Assembly: GCF_017104965.1 (NCBI RefSeq)
Contig: NZ_JAAGPR010000030.1
Span: 1-64,000, forward strand
Origin: Paraburkholderia sp. Ac-20340
Lineage (GTDB): Bacteria; Pseudomonadota; Gammaproteobacteria; Burkholderiales; Burkholderiaceae
DNA length: 64,000 nucleotides
Direction of reading: 5' to 3'
Below the pieces are notes generated by a model. It did no database searches. It was given only the letters and a program-made list of their open reading frames with translations, and had not been told where the DNA came from. The position numbers were made by a program, and so were the translations under genes. Every line of letters begins with the position of its first letter. The first letter of the stretch is position 1. Below are positions 46,756 to 55,715 of the stretch, one piece after another.

Positions 46756-47166
46756 ATGACCGATCCAGCCGACGAAGCGCCGCGGCAACCCACGGCCTTT
46801 GAACTTGTCGGCGGCGAGGCGCGCGTGCGCGAACTCGTCGACCGTTTCTATGACCTGATGGACCTCGAACCGGAGTTCGCGGGCATTCGCGCGTTGCATC
46901 CGCAAGCGCTCGAGGGCTCGCGCGACAAGACTTTCTGGTTTCTGTGCGGCTGGATGGGCGGCCCCGACCACTACATCTCGCGCTTTGGCCATCCGCGTCT
47001 GCGGGCGCGGCATCTGCCGTTTGCGATTGCGTCGTCGGAGCGCGATCAGTGGCTGCGCTGCATGGCCTGGGCGATGCAGGACATCGGTCTCGCCGAACCG
47101 CTGCGCGAGCGCCTGCTGCATTCGTTCTTCGAAACCGCCGACTGGATGCGTAACCGTCCGGGCTGA
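46756..47166 (+). CDS. Group II truncated haemoglobin
   Basis: A 136-residue 2/2 globin: GGEARVRELVDRFYDLMD carries the B10 tyrosine; FLCGWMGGPDHYISRFGHPRLRARHLPFAI carries the proximal histidine (about residue 86); and DQWLRCMAWAM has the G8 tryptophan typical of group II. These proteins bind O2 or NO with high affinity and are implicated in nitrosative or redox stress. ATG 46756 follows a weak site. It lies 120 bases after the permease. Confidence 0.92.
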   Translation: MTDPADEAPRQPTAFELVGGEARVRELVDRFYDLMDLEPEFAGIRALHPQALEGSRDKTFWFLCGWMGGPDHYISRFGHPRLRARHLPFAIASSERDQWLRCMAWAMQDIGLAEPLRERLLHSFFETADWMRNRPG

Positions 47167-47277
47167 TTGCGCCTGATCCCGTCGCCATCCCGTTAAAGCC
47201 GACTGGCCCGGTGCATGCGCCGGTACAGTCCGGCAGTGGGCCGATCGGGCTGTATTTTGCGACTGCGCGCGCATCGG

Positions 47278-47283
47278 GATAAT
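47278..47283 (+). promoter_or_regulatory. Candidate -10 of the alanyl-tRNA editing gene
   Basis: GATAAT with TTGCGA at 15-base spacing (short) lies 42 bases before ATG 47325. Confidence 0.3.
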
Positions 47284-47324
47284 GGACGCTCGTGCATCTC
47301 GCAACGAGAACCCGGAGACAGCCC

Positions 47325-48086
47325 ATGACGATCGCCAGCCCTGCCACGTCCACCCGCACCCGCGCGCTGTTCCGCGAGGACGCCTATCTGACCCACTGCG
47401 ACGCCACCGTGCTCGAAGTGGGCGAAGACGGCGTCCGGCTCGACCAGACCGTGTTCTATCCGCTCGGCGGCGGTCAGGCGGGCGACACGGGCGCGCTCGT
47501 GCTCGCGGACGGCACGCGCATTGCAATCGCCGATACCCGCAAAGCGAAATTCGAAGGCGCGACGCCCGACGACGCGCTGCATCTCCCCGCGCCCGGCCAG
47601 GAAGCGCTGCTTGCGCGCCTCGCGGCAGGCGAGCGCGTGCGTGCCGAAATCGACTGGACGCGCCGCCATCGGCATATGCGCCTGCACACGGCGAGCCATC
47701 TGATGTGCGCCGTGCTGCCTTACGCAGTGGACGGTTGCAGCATCACCGCCGACTACGCGCGGCTGGACTTCGCCACCGTCGAGCCGATCGAGCGCGAGCA
47801 TGTGGAAGCGCGGCTCGCGGAACTGGTCGCGGGCGCGCACGCGGTCGCCACCGAATGGATCACCGATGACGACATGGCGCAGCGTCCCGAACTCGTGCGC
47901 ACCATGAGCGTGAAGCCGCCGATGGGTCTTGGACGCGTGCGCCTGCTGCGCATCGACGGTGTCGATCTGCAGCCGTGCGGCGGCACGCATGTGCAGAACA
48001 CGCGCGAGATCGGCGGGTTGCGGGTGGCGAAGCTGGAGAAGAAGAGTGCGCGCACGCGCCGGCTCGTGCTGGAGCTGGTGGAATGA
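47325..48086 (+). CDS. Trans-acting alanyl-tRNA editing protein (AlaX type)
   Basis: A 253-residue free-standing AlaRS editing domain that hydrolyses Ser- or Gly-tRNA(Ala). It has the N-terminal barrel region with TVFYPLGGGQAGDTG, the zinc ligands HTASH (His121, His125) and CGGTH (Cys218, His222), and the C-terminal NTREIGGLRVAKLEKKS. This is the longer AlaX form with the glycine-rich barrel. CCCGGAGA precedes ATG 47325. The stop overlaps the next gene (ATGA). Confidence 0.92.
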   Translation: MTIASPATSTRTRALFREDAYLTHCDATVLEVGEDGVRLDQTVFYPLGGGQAGDTGALVLADGTRIAIADTRKAKFEGATPDDALHLPAPGQEALLARLAAGERVRAEIDWTRRHRHMRLHTASHLMCAVLPYAVDGCSITADYARLDFATVEPIEREHVEARLAELVAGAHAVATEWITDDDMAQRPELVRTMSVKPPMGLGRVRLLRIDGVDLQPCGGTHVQNTREIGGLRVAKLEKKSARTRRLVLELVE

Positions 48087-48676
48087 GCGAGGCGTTGGAC
48101 GCACGCGCCCGCGACGTGCTGGACTTCTGGTTCGGCGCGCCGGAGTCGGCGGAATTTGGCCGCGAACGCAAGATGTGGTTCAAGAAGGACGCGGCTTTCG
48201 ATGCGATGCTGCGCGAGCGCTTTGGCGCGCTGCTCGCTCTGGCCTGCGCGGGCGAACTCGATGCGTGGCGCGCCACGCCCGAAGGCGCGCTGGCGCTCGT
48301 GATCGTGCTCGACCAGTTTTCGCGCAACTGCCATCGCGGCACGCCGCACGCCTTTTCCGCCGACGACAAGGCGCTGGCGATCGCCCGCGCGTTGATCGCC
48401 AATGGCGATGATCGGCGTCTGCCGACCCACCAGCATCGCGTTTTCGCGTATCTGCCGTTCGAACATGCGGAATCCGCCGAGGCGCAGCGCGAGTCGCTGC
48501 GGCTATTCGGCGAGATTGCGAAGGACCCGCAAGCGAAGAGTTACTACGATTACGCGCTGCGCCACGCCGACGTCATCGAGCGCTTCGGCCGTTTTCCTCA
48601 TCGCAATGCGCAGCTGGGCCGCGAGAGCAGCGAAGCCGAGCTGGCCTTTCTGCGCCAACCGGGCTCGCGCTTCTAG
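48083..48676 (+). CDS. DUF924 family protein
   Basis: A 197-residue all-helical protein with the DUF924 landmarks VLDFWFGAP, RERKMWFKKDAAFD, VIVLDQFSRNCHRGTPHAFS, RVFAYLPFEHAES and ERFGRFPHRNAQLGR. The family has a TPR-like fold and no assigned activity. It is coupled to the tRNA-editing gene by a 4-base overlap, a pairing that suggests shared expression rather than a known common pathway. Confidence 0.92.
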   Translation: MSEALDARARDVLDFWFGAPESAEFGRERKMWFKKDAAFDAMLRERFGALLALACAGELDAWRATPEGALALVIVLDQFSRNCHRGTPHAFSADDKALAIARALIANGDDRRLPTHQHRVFAYLPFEHAESAEAQRESLRLFGEIAKDPQAKSYYDYALRHADVIERFGRFPHRNAQLGRESSEAELAFLRQPGSRF

Positions 48677-48687
48677 CGTTGTCGGGC

Positions 48688-49434
48688 TTAGCGCCCGCCG
48701 CTCACATCGAGCAACGCGCCCGTCACGTAGGACGCGGCATCGCTCAACAGCCAGACGATGGTTTCCGCGACTTCGTCGGCGCCGCCAGGACGGCCGAGCG
48801 GCGTTTGCGCGCCGAGCACGGCGGCGCGATCGGGACGCCCGCCGCTCGCATGAATCTCGGTGTCGATAAGGCCGGGACGCACCGCATTCACGCGCACGCC
48901 CTGCGGGCCGAGTTCCTTGGCGAGGCCGATCGTCATCGTATCGATGGCGCCTTTCGACGCCGCGTAGTCGACGTATTCGTTTGGCGACCCCAGCCGCGAG
49001 GCCGCCGAGGACACGTTGACGATCGCGCCGCCATCGCCGCCGCGATCCTTCGACATGCGCCGCGCCGCTTCGCGCACGCACAGAAACGCGCCGTAGACGT
49101 TCACGTCGAACATGCGCTTCAGACGCTCGGCGTCCATATCGGCGACGGGCGAACCGGGCGCGACGATGCCCGCGTTGTTGACCAGCGCATCGATGCGCCC
49201 GTAGGCGGATTCGAGCGTATCGAACATGGCGACGACATCGGCTTCGTTCGCCACATCGCCGTGCAGCACGCGCGCATGACCGCCGGCGCGGCCGACTTCC
49301 GCCGCGGTTTCCTCGGCGGCCGGCGCGTTATGCAGATAGTTGACGCCCACGGTCCAGCCGCGCGCGCCCAGCAGACGCGCACACGCGCGGCCGATGCCGC
49401 GGCTCGCGCCGGTGATCAGAACGACTTTGCCCAT
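48688..49434 (-). CDS. Classical short-chain dehydrogenase/reductase
   Basis: A 248-residue SDR with cofactor motif GASRGIGRACARLLGARG, NNAGIV, the catalytic serine in VSSAASRLGS, and YAASKGA as the Tyr-x3-Lys pair. C-terminal DVSGGR completes the FabG/glucose-dehydrogenase-like fold. An NYL segment after the first strand suggests NADP preference, which is inference. It is the third gene of a minus-strand run tetR-LOG-SDR, 31 bases after the LOG gene. Substrate unknown. Confidence 0.9.
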   Translation of the reverse strand: MGKVVLITGASRGIGRACARLLGARGWTVGVNYLHNAPAAEETAAEVGRAGGHARVLHGDVANEADVVAMFDTLESAYGRIDALVNNAGIVAPGSPVADMDAERLKRMFDVNVYGAFLCVREAARRMSKDRGGDGGAIVNVSSAASRLGSPNEYVDYAASKGAIDTMTIGLAKELGPQGVRVNAVRPGLIDTEIHASGGRPDRAAVLGAQTPLGRPGGADEVAETIVWLLSDAASYVTGALLDVSGGR

Positions 49435-49465
49435 CGAATCATGACCTCCGTGGGTGAGAAGCGCT

Positions 49466-50050
49466 TCAGACGTTCTCGCGCAGATCGGCCCACTTGTCCT
49501 TCTCGGGCGCGTGATAGCTTTGCAGCTTGCCGATCAGCGCAGCCGGATCGCTGTCGATCTGCAGTTGATCGAGATAGATCTGGCGCATGAAGCCTTCGCT
49601 GACGGTGTGTTCGAGCATCGTCATGAGCGGATCGTAAAACCCGTCGATATTGAGAATGCCGACCGGCTTGCGGTGATAGCCAAGCTGCGCCCAGGTATAG
49701 ACCTCGAACAGTTCTTCGAGCGTGCCCGCGCCGCCGGGCAGCGCCACAAAGCCGTCCGAGAGATCGGCCATCATCTTCTTGCGGTGGTGCATGTCGGGGA
49801 CGACGTGCAGTTCGGTCAGGCCGCTGTGGCCCACTTCCTTGTCCACCAGCAGTTCGGGAATCACGCCGATCGCGCGGCCGCCTTCGGCCATCACGGTATC
49901 GGCGATCACGCCCATCAGGCCGACCTTGCCGCCGCCATAAACGAGCCCGAGATTCGACGCCACCAGCGCGCGGCCGAACGCCTGCGCCGCTTCGTTATAA
50001 ATGGGTTTGGCTCCAAACGAGGAGCCGCAATACACGCAAACGGCTTTCAT
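49466..50050 (-). CDS. LOG-family nucleotide 5'-monophosphate phosphoribohydrolase
   Basis: A 194-residue Rossmann-fold protein of the TIGR00730/LOG family. It starts MKAVCVYCGSSFGAKPIYNE, has GLVYGGGKVGLMGVIAD and the signature LPGGAGTLEELFEV. Members cleave cytokinin riboside or purine/pyrimidine nucleotide monophosphates to free base and ribose 5-phosphate. It begins 2 bases after the TetR gene stops, so the regulator and enzyme are one unit. Confidence 0.93.
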   Translation of the reverse strand: MKAVCVYCGSSFGAKPIYNEAAQAFGRALVASNLGLVYGGGKVGLMGVIADTVMAEGGRAIGVIPELLVDKEVGHSGLTELHVVPDMHHRKKMMADLSDGFVALPGGAGTLEELFEVYTWAQLGYHRKPVGILNIDGFYDPLMTMLEHTVSEGFMRQIYLDQLQIDSDPAALIGKLQSYHAPEKDKWADLRENV

Positions 50051-50052
50051 GC

Positions 50053-50772
50053 TCAGGTTTCCTTGCTTTCCTTCGGTGCGCCGTCGCGCGGCGGCAGATA
50101 GTCGTAGAACTCGCGCTGCGGATGCTTGCCCGAAACGAGATCGTCGAACAGTTGCTTCGCGCGGCCGCGCAGATACGGCGCCATCAGCGAGACGATCTGC
50201 ACGCTCACCTGATGCAGCTCGGCGCGGATCGCTTCCTGATCGTTGTATTTGCGCGGATTCATCACGAACTGGTACGAGAGCCAGTAAGTGGCGATCACGC
50301 CGATATTGGTCGAAATCACCGCAATTTCAGCGGCCGTGGCCACCATCTCGCCGTCTTCCACGAGCTGATCGCAGAACTGCTTCGCGAACGCGACCTTGTG
50401 GCTGATGATCTGCTTGAAGTGCATCTCCAGCGTGCGATTGCGCGCCAGCAGGTCGTTCAGGTCGCGATACAGAAAGCGGTAGCGCCAGGTGAAATCGACC
50501 ATGTATTGCAGATACGCCCACATTTCGTCGATGGTGGCGCGATGGTCGTCGGGGAAACGCAGACGCTTGTCGATCTCCTGCTCGAACTGGCTGAAGATGC
50601 TGTTGATGATGTCGTCTTTGTTGCGGAAGTGGTAGTACAGGTTGCCTGGACTGATCTCCATTTCCTCGGCGATGGTCGTCGTGGTGACGTTGGGCTCGCC
50701 GATCTCGTTGAACAGCTTCAACGAAAGTTCGAGTATCCGTTCGCGTGTGCGGCGGGGAGGTTTCGCATCCAT
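50053..50772 (-). CDS. TetR family transcriptional regulator
   Basis: A 239-residue regulator. The N-terminal helix-turn-helix reads RRTRERILELSLKLFNEIGE, then TTTTIAEEMEISPGNLYYHFRNKDDII, a standard TetR DNA-binding domain. The larger helical C-terminus (about 170 residues) is the ligand/dimer part and is not one I can link to a ligand. It heads the operon with the LOG and SDR genes, which suggests local autoregulation; no palindromic operator was obvious upstream. Confidence 0.92.
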   Translation of the reverse strand: MDAKPPRRTRERILELSLKLFNEIGEPNVTTTTIAEEMEISPGNLYYHFRNKDDIINSIFSQFEQEIDKRLRFPDDHRATIDEMWAYLQYMVDFTWRYRFLYRDLNDLLARNRTLEMHFKQIISHKVAFAKQFCDQLVEDGEMVATAAEIAVISTNIGVIATYWLSYQFVMNPRKYNDQEAIRAELHQVSVQIVSLMAPYLRGRAKQLFDDLVSGKHPQREFYDYLPPRDGAPKESKET

Positions 50773-50930
50773 GTCGTCCGGCCCTGAAAGTACGGCGTCG
50801 GGCGAGCAGCGCTGCTGCCTTGGGTTGCTGCGTAGCTGCCCGGACGCGGTTGGTCGTTTTTTAAGACTGTCGTTCGATTATAAACCGACGCCAGGGCGCA
50901 AAACGACCCTTCACGACCTGATGAAAATGA

Positions 50931-50961
50931 GGAAAACCCGCGCGCGACGCGAGCGGGTTCG
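50931..50961 (-). terminator. Terminator after dgkA
   Basis: On the minus strand AACCCGCTCGCG and the following GCGCGGGTT pair around TCGC, ending in TTTTCC. It lies about 60 bases beyond the dgkA stop. Confidence 0.7.
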
Positions 50962-51019
50962 AGGCGAGTGGGCAACCGCGTCGCATGCGCAATGCATACG
51001 CGCCGCATGCACGCCGATA

Positions 51020-51856
51020 TCAGCGCGCGCCGATCCAGTGCAGCAGCGTCGGGCCGAAGTGCGGCACGAGGATCAAGCCCCAGGTCATCACGCAGGTGAT
51101 CAGCGCAACCGTCACGGCGGCGCTGCCAAGATCCTTCGCGCGGCCCGACAACTCGTTGCGTTCGAGACCGATTCGATCGACGGCGTTTTCGATACTCGAA
51201 TTCAGCAATTCGACGATCAGCACCAGCATCACCGAGCCGAGCAGCAACACGCGCTCGACCGGTTCGACCGGCACGAACACGCCGATCGGCACCATGATGG
51301 CCGCGAGCGTGAGTTCCTGGCGGAACGCGCTTTCTTCGCGGATCGCGGTGCGAAAGCCCTTGATCGAGTACTGCAGCGCCTTCCATGCGCGCGTGACGCC
51401 GCGATTGCCCTTGTACGGGTTGAACGGCAGCGGCGCGAGCGGATCGTCGGGGCCGAGCGGTTCGTGCAGATGCGGCGGCTCGGGCGGATCGGCCTGGGCG
51501 GAAGTTTGGGGCGTGCTCGACGGCGCGGGGTGGGTCACTGCGGCCGCACCGCCCGCATGCACGGGCGTAGGGCCGCCGCGCGTGAGCGGCGTAGTGGCTT
51601 GCGGCGTCTCGGAATCGCGAGGCGCGGCAGAGGCGTGCGATGGTGTCGAAGGACGTGGGGCCATAACGGTGCGGGTTGATGCCGCAGTATCGCACGCGTT
51701 GTGAGCCGTTGCGCCGGAAACGTCTGACGATGCCGCGCCCGCTTGATTCCGATCTTGATCCTGCTCCTGATCAGCGGGCGCAGCGGCTTCGGCCAGCGTG
51801 TCTTCGCTGTCGTCGGCGTCGTCGAAAGACGTGGGGGAGGCTAGGGGCCGGTTCAT
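51020..51856 (-). CDS. dgkA: Diacylglycerol kinase DgkA with a long N-terminal extension
   Basis: The last 130 residues are a normal integral-membrane DgkA: KALQYSIKGFRTAIREESAFRQELTLA, then three helices and VELLNSSIENAVDRIG with the conserved catalytic glutamates, and NELSGRAKDLGSAAV. DgkA phosphorylates diacylglycerol left over from envelope glycolipid synthesis. The first about 145 residues are Ala/Pro/Ser/Thr/Asp-rich and look disordered; family members are about 120-180 residues. ATG 51856 has CCGGAG 9 bases upstream. ATG at residue 65 is an alternative start. Confidence 0.88.
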   Translation of the reverse strand: MNRPLASPTSFDDADDSEDTLAEAAAPADQEQDQDRNQAGAASSDVSGATAHNACDTAASTRTVMAPRPSTPSHASAAPRDSETPQATTPLTRGGPTPVHAGGAAAVTHPAPSSTPQTSAQADPPEPPHLHEPLGPDDPLAPLPFNPYKGNRGVTRAWKALQYSIKGFRTAIREESAFRQELTLAAIMVPIGVFVPVEPVERVLLLGSVMLVLIVELLNSSIENAVDRIGLERNELSGRAKDLGSAAVTVALITCVMTWGLILVPHFGPTLLHWIGAR

Positions 51857-51890
51857 CGTGATCGCTCCGGTCCGTCGTTCGGGTTAAGGC

Positions 51891-52922
51891 TCAGGCCGCT
51901 GCGCTGCTTTCCTGCACCGTGGCGCGCGAGCGCGGCTTCAGGTGCGAGGCGAACTGCTCCGACGCCGCGTGCCACGAGAAGCGCTCGGCCCACGCCCGCG
52001 CCGTGGTGCGCTCGATCTTGAGCGCTTCGAGGCAGGCTTCGCGCAGATCCTCGTTCATCGCGCCCGCGCTGCCCGTGCCCAGCACGTCGATCGGGCCGGT
52101 CACGGGGTAGGCGGCCACCGGCGTGCCGCAAGCCAGTGCTTCGAGCAGCACGAGGCCGAAGGTGTCGGTGCGGCTCGGGAACACGAAGACATCGGCGGCG
52201 GCGTAGACCTTGGCGAGTTCCGGCTGGCTCAGCACGCCCAGATAGTTCGCCTGCGGATAGCGCGACTTCAGTTCGGCCAGCGCCGGGCCTTCGCCGCAGA
52301 CCCACTTCGAACCCGGCAGATCGAGCTTGAGGAAGGCTTCGACGTTCTTCTCGACGGCCACGCGGCCGACGTAGAGGAAGATCGGGCGCGCGGTGTTGAG
52401 CACCTTCGATTCCATCGGCTCGAAGATTTCAAGATCGACGCCGCGCGTCCACAGCACGACATTGGTGAAGCCGAATTTTTCGAGGTCGGTTTTCACGACC
52501 GGCGTGGGCGCCATGACCGCGAGCGAGGGCTTGTGGAACCAGCGCAGGAAGCGATAAGTCGCCGACAGCGGAATGCCGAAGCGCGCCTGCACGTACTCGG
52601 GAAAGCGCGTGTGATAAGCGGTCGTGAACGGCAGGTTGTGCTCCATCGCATAGCGGCGCGCGGCGAGGCCGAGCGGGCCTTCGGTGGCGACGTGGATCGC
52701 GTCCGGGCCGAAGGCGTCGATGCGCTCGCGCATATGGCGGCGGGGAAACAGCGAGAGCTTGATCTCGGGATAGGTCGGGCACGGAATCGTGCGGAATTCC
52801 AGCGGCGTGAGCAGATCGACCTGATGGCCGAGCGCGAGCAGCTCGCGCGTCGTGTTCTTCAGGGTCCGTACCACGCCGTTGACCTGCGGCTCCCATGCAT
52901 CGGTCACGATCATTACTTTCAT
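51891..52922 (-). CDS. Family 4 glycosyltransferase, mannosyltransferase/MgtA-like
   Basis: A 343-residue GT-B enzyme: MKVMIVTDAWEPQVNGVVRT is the PimB/MgtA-like start, HTRFPEYVQARFG follows, then donor-site FLYVGRVAVEKNVEAFL and the E-x7-E region DTFGLVLLEALACGTPVAAY. Related enzymes transfer mannose or glucose to phosphatidylinositol or diacylglycerol at the inner membrane face. Position between an LpxH-like phosphatase and DgkA, 34 bases before dgkA, supports a lipid acceptor (inference). Confidence 0.85.
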   Translation of the reverse strand: MKVMIVTDAWEPQVNGVVRTLKNTTRELLALGHQVDLLTPLEFRTIPCPTYPEIKLSLFPRRHMRERIDAFGPDAIHVATEGPLGLAARRYAMEHNLPFTTAYHTRFPEYVQARFGIPLSATYRFLRWFHKPSLAVMAPTPVVKTDLEKFGFTNVVLWTRGVDLEIFEPMESKVLNTARPIFLYVGRVAVEKNVEAFLKLDLPGSKWVCGEGPALAELKSRYPQANYLGVLSQPELAKVYAAADVFVFPSRTDTFGLVLLEALACGTPVAAYPVTGPIDVLGTGSAGAMNEDLREACLEALKIERTTARAWAERFSWHAASEQFASHLKPRSRATVQESSAAA

Positions 52923-53006
52923 CGGTCGTCGGCCCTCGGGGTTCGGGTGTTGCGTTGGGTTGTGCGGATGGCGTGTGATTGGCGTGCGTCGGGCGATTCA
53001 GGCGAT

Positions 53007-53957
53007 TCAGGCTGCGCTCACGCGCGCCTTGCGCGAGGCGCCCTGGGCTTCCGGCGACTTCATGACCGTCCAGTAGACGATGCGCAGTTCGCCCTCGAAG
53101 GTTTCGACGAGCGCCGAAAGGCTTTCGACCCAGTCGCCGTCGTTGCAATAGAGCACGCCGTCGATCTCGCGGATCTCTGCCTTGTGGATGTGGCCGCAGA
53201 CCACGCCGTCGCAGCCGCGGCGACGCGCTTCGTCGGTCATCACGCGCTCGAACGAGGAGATGAAGTTCACCGCGTTCTTGACCTGGTGCTTGAGGTACTG
53301 CGAGAGCGACCAGTACTGGAAGCCCATCTTCGCGCGGATGCGGTTGAACCAGCGGTTGAGCACGAGAATCACGGTGTAGGCCGAGTCGCCCAGATACGCG
53401 AGCCACTTGGCATGCTGGATCACGCCGTCGAACAGATCGCCGTGCACGACCCACAGGCGCTTGCCGGCGAGCGTCGTGTGGAACGCTTCCTCGCGCACGT
53501 GGATATCGCCGAACGCGAGATTGCAGAACTGGCGCGCGCCTTCGTCGTGATTGCCGGGGATGTAGACCACCTGGGTGCCCTTGCGCGCCTTGCGCAGCAC
53601 TTTCTGTACGACGTCGTTGTGCGCCTGCGGCCAGAACCAGCCTTTGCGCAACTGCCATCCGTCGATGATGTCGCCCACCAGGTACAGATAATCCGATTCG
53701 TTATGGCGCAGGAAATCGAGCAGATAGTTCGCCTGGCAGCCGTTGGTGCCGAGGTGAATATCCGATAGCCAGATCGTGCGGTAGCGATGCGGGGCGGGGT
53801 GATCGTCGTCGTGCGAGTCGGAGGAGTCGGTGTCTTTCAGCGGCAGGGGCGGCGTCGGGAACGCCGCGGTATTCGGACCGGAGTGGAAGTCGGCGGGATC
53901 GGAACCCGCACCGGTGGTCTGCCGGAAAAGTGGGGTCGCGGACGTCTTCTGGGCCAT
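53007..53957 (-). CDS. LpxH-like metallophosphatase (UDP-2,3-diacylglucosamine diphosphatase family)
   Basis: A 316-residue calcineurin-like phosphoesterase. After a disordered 55-residue lead come the metal motifs LSDIHLG, YLVGDIIDGW, YIPGNHDEG, VVHGDLFD and GHIHKAEI. The long helical insert with FNRIRAKMGFQYWSLSQYLKHQVKNA is characteristic of the larger LpxH-related group rather than the 240-residue LpxH. It may hydrolyse a lipid-linked pyrophosphate. It heads the run with the GT4 gene and dgkA. Confidence 0.82.
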   Translation of the reverse strand: MAQKTSATPLFRQTTGAGSDPADFHSGPNTAAFPTPPLPLKDTDSSDSHDDDHPAPHRYRTIWLSDIHLGTNGCQANYLLDFLRHNESDYLYLVGDIIDGWQLRKGWFWPQAHNDVVQKVLRKARKGTQVVYIPGNHDEGARQFCNLAFGDIHVREEAFHTTLAGKRLWVVHGDLFDGVIQHAKWLAYLGDSAYTVILVLNRWFNRIRAKMGFQYWSLSQYLKHQVKNAVNFISSFERVMTDEARRRGCDGVVCGHIHKAEIREIDGVLYCNDGDWVESLSALVETFEGELRIVYWTVMKSPEAQGASRKARVSAA

Positions 53958-54192
53958 GGCTCACGCGGCAGGTTGCAATACGCGCATTGCGCCATGAGGC
54001 CGTGACGGTGCCGTGACATTCACAAGAAGGTCTTGTTACGCAGTCCTTGCTAGCGCAGGGTGGCGGGGCATGCAGCCGCGCGGAGCGGGGCGCTCGGGCC
54101 GCAGCCGGCTGTCGGCGTGATGCGTGCGCTCAGCGTCGTGACGCTTTGATGACGTGGCGCGCGGGCTACGGATCGGATTTCAGCGCGGGATT

Positions 54193-54729
54193 TCAGCGCG
54201 GCACGCAGACGATACGCGTGCCGGCGATGCGGTCGTGCGGGAACTGGCGGCGATGGCTCAGGCGCGCGCTGGCGGCCCAGAGCATGCACCAGAGCGCGGT
54301 CAGCACGAGCGTGTGCGGCACGCTCAGATTCAGCAGCGGATGCAAGGCGAGCGGCGGCAGAAACCAGAGCCAGGCGGCAAGGTAGCGCAGCGCGGCGCGG
54401 CCGGTCGAAGGCGGTGCGCCATCTGGACCGACGACGCGCAAACGCCAGGTTTTCATCGGCAAGGTCTGGCCGCCGCTTCGCCAGAAGCCGACGAAGTAGG
54501 CGCCTGCCACCAAAGCGATCCACACGGCCATCAGGCGGTGATACGTGTAGCCGTTGCGCTGTTGCAGAACGAGGCTGAAGGCGAGTCCGGCGAGAAAGAT
54601 CACACCGAACAGCAGGACGCTTTCGTAGAGCAGGGCGGCGAGGCGGCGGCGCACCGTCGGCACAATTTCAGGCCGGGCTTGCGGCGGGAGCGAGGTGACA
54701 GCGGGCGCGGCGGTGGCGTGTTCGGTCAC
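54193..54729 (-). CDS. RDD family membrane protein
   Basis: A 178-residue protein with about four hydrophobic segments and the RDD pattern: RRRLAALLYESVLLFGVIF, where the first Arg-x-x-Asp region is degenerate, then GQTLPMKTWRLRVVGPDG and SGRAALRY-like TGRAALRYLAAW. RDD proteins have been linked to ion or solute transport, without firm function. GTG 54729 is a tentative start; no strong ribosome-binding site is visible. It is the last gene of the sigma-factor cluster. Confidence 0.8.
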   Translation of the reverse strand: MTEHATAAPAVTSLPPQARPEIVPTVRRRLAALLYESVLLFGVIFLAGLAFSLVLQQRNGYTYHRLMAVWIALVAGAYFVGFWRSGGQTLPMKTWRLRVVGPDGAPPSTGRAALRYLAAWLWFLPPLALHPLLNLSVPHTLVLTALWCMLWAASARLSHRRQFPHDRIAGTRIVCVPR

Positions 54730-54883
54730 GGTGGCGTGATGGCGCGAGGGCGTCCGGGCAGCGCCGGACGGCGCCGGGCAGCGCAAAAGGGACGGGACGC
54801 CGTCAGCATAACCGCGAACGGCGGCCGCGAGTAACGCGGGAAAACGTGCGGAATTGTTCGACCGGCAACGCCGAAGCGGCCGC

Positions 54884-55699
54884 TCAGGAACCCTTGAAAG
54901 CGGCGGGCGCTTCGGCAGGCGACACCGGCACGGGGATCGCCGGTTCGAAGCTGCCGGCGGCGGGAATGCTGGCGGCCATGGCGGTGGCGGGCGGCTCGGC
55001 GAGCTGCCCCGACGTGCCGGGCAGTCCCGGCGCAGCAGGCGCAGGCGCGGACGCCCCCGCTGCTGTGCGCGCGCGGGCGCGACGCTCGCGTTCGTTCACG
55101 AGCCGCTCGATATCGCGGATTTCGCTCTTGTTGCCGCTAGGCGGCGCGCTCACCACGGTACGGCGACGGCGCTCGGTCGCAGCCAGCTTCGCTTTCTGCT
55201 CTTCGGACAGTTCCTGGTACGCCTTCCACGCGCGCTGGCGGGCCTGCGGCGGCAGTTCCTTCGAGACCTGATAGTTTTCGCGTGCGACGCGACGCTGCTC
55301 GGGCGTCATGCGGACCCATTCGGTCATGCGCTCCTGCAGGCGCTTTTGGACATCGGGCGTCATCTTCGGATAACGCGCAGCGATTCGCAGCCATTTGCGC
55401 TTGCGCGCATCGCTGAATTTGTCCCATTCGCTGGCAAACGGCGCGAGCGCGGTGCGCTGCGCGTCGGTCAGGCGCGACCAGGACAGCGGGTTATCCGAAT
55501 TCTCGTTGCCGGTCGCTGCAGGCGCTGCGGCGGCGACAGTGACGTCCGAGGCCGTTGCCTGACCCTGTGCGGGCGCGGCAGTGGCGGCCGATTCCGGCGC
55601 CGACAGCTCGGGATGAAAGCGCGGATACGTTGCCGCATACGACACCAGGGCCGTGACCACGCATCCGATGACTACGGCCAGGCCGCGCTTGTAACTCAC
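54884..55699 (-). CDS. DUF3106 family membrane-anchored protein
   Basis: A 271-residue protein with an N-terminal anchor (RGLAVVIGCVVTALVSYAAT), an Ala-rich linker and a charged helical DUF3106 core with repeated short helices (LTDAQRTALAPFASEWDKF, RKRKWLRIAARYPKM, RMTEWVRMTPEQRRVAREN). The tail is Ala/Pro-rich. The repeated W-x-x-M/L-T-x-x-Q/E-R pattern resembles periplasmic metal- or stress-sensing CpxP-like proteins (inference). The start is GTG 55699 with GGGGGA upstream, 16 bases after the DUF3619 gene. Confidence 0.85.
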   Translation of the reverse strand: MSYKRGLAVVIGCVVTALVSYAATYPRFHPELSAPESAATAAPAQGQATASDVTVAAAAPAATGNENSDNPLSWSRLTDAQRTALAPFASEWDKFSDARKRKWLRIAARYPKMTPDVQKRLQERMTEWVRMTPEQRRVARENYQVSKELPPQARQRAWKAYQELSEEQKAKLAATERRRRTVVSAPPSGNKSEIRDIERLVNERERRARARTAAGASAPAPAAPGLPGTSGQLAEPPATAMAASIPAAGSFEPAIPVPVSPAEAPAAFKGS

Positions 55700-55715
55700 C
55701 CCGTCAATCCCCCGC

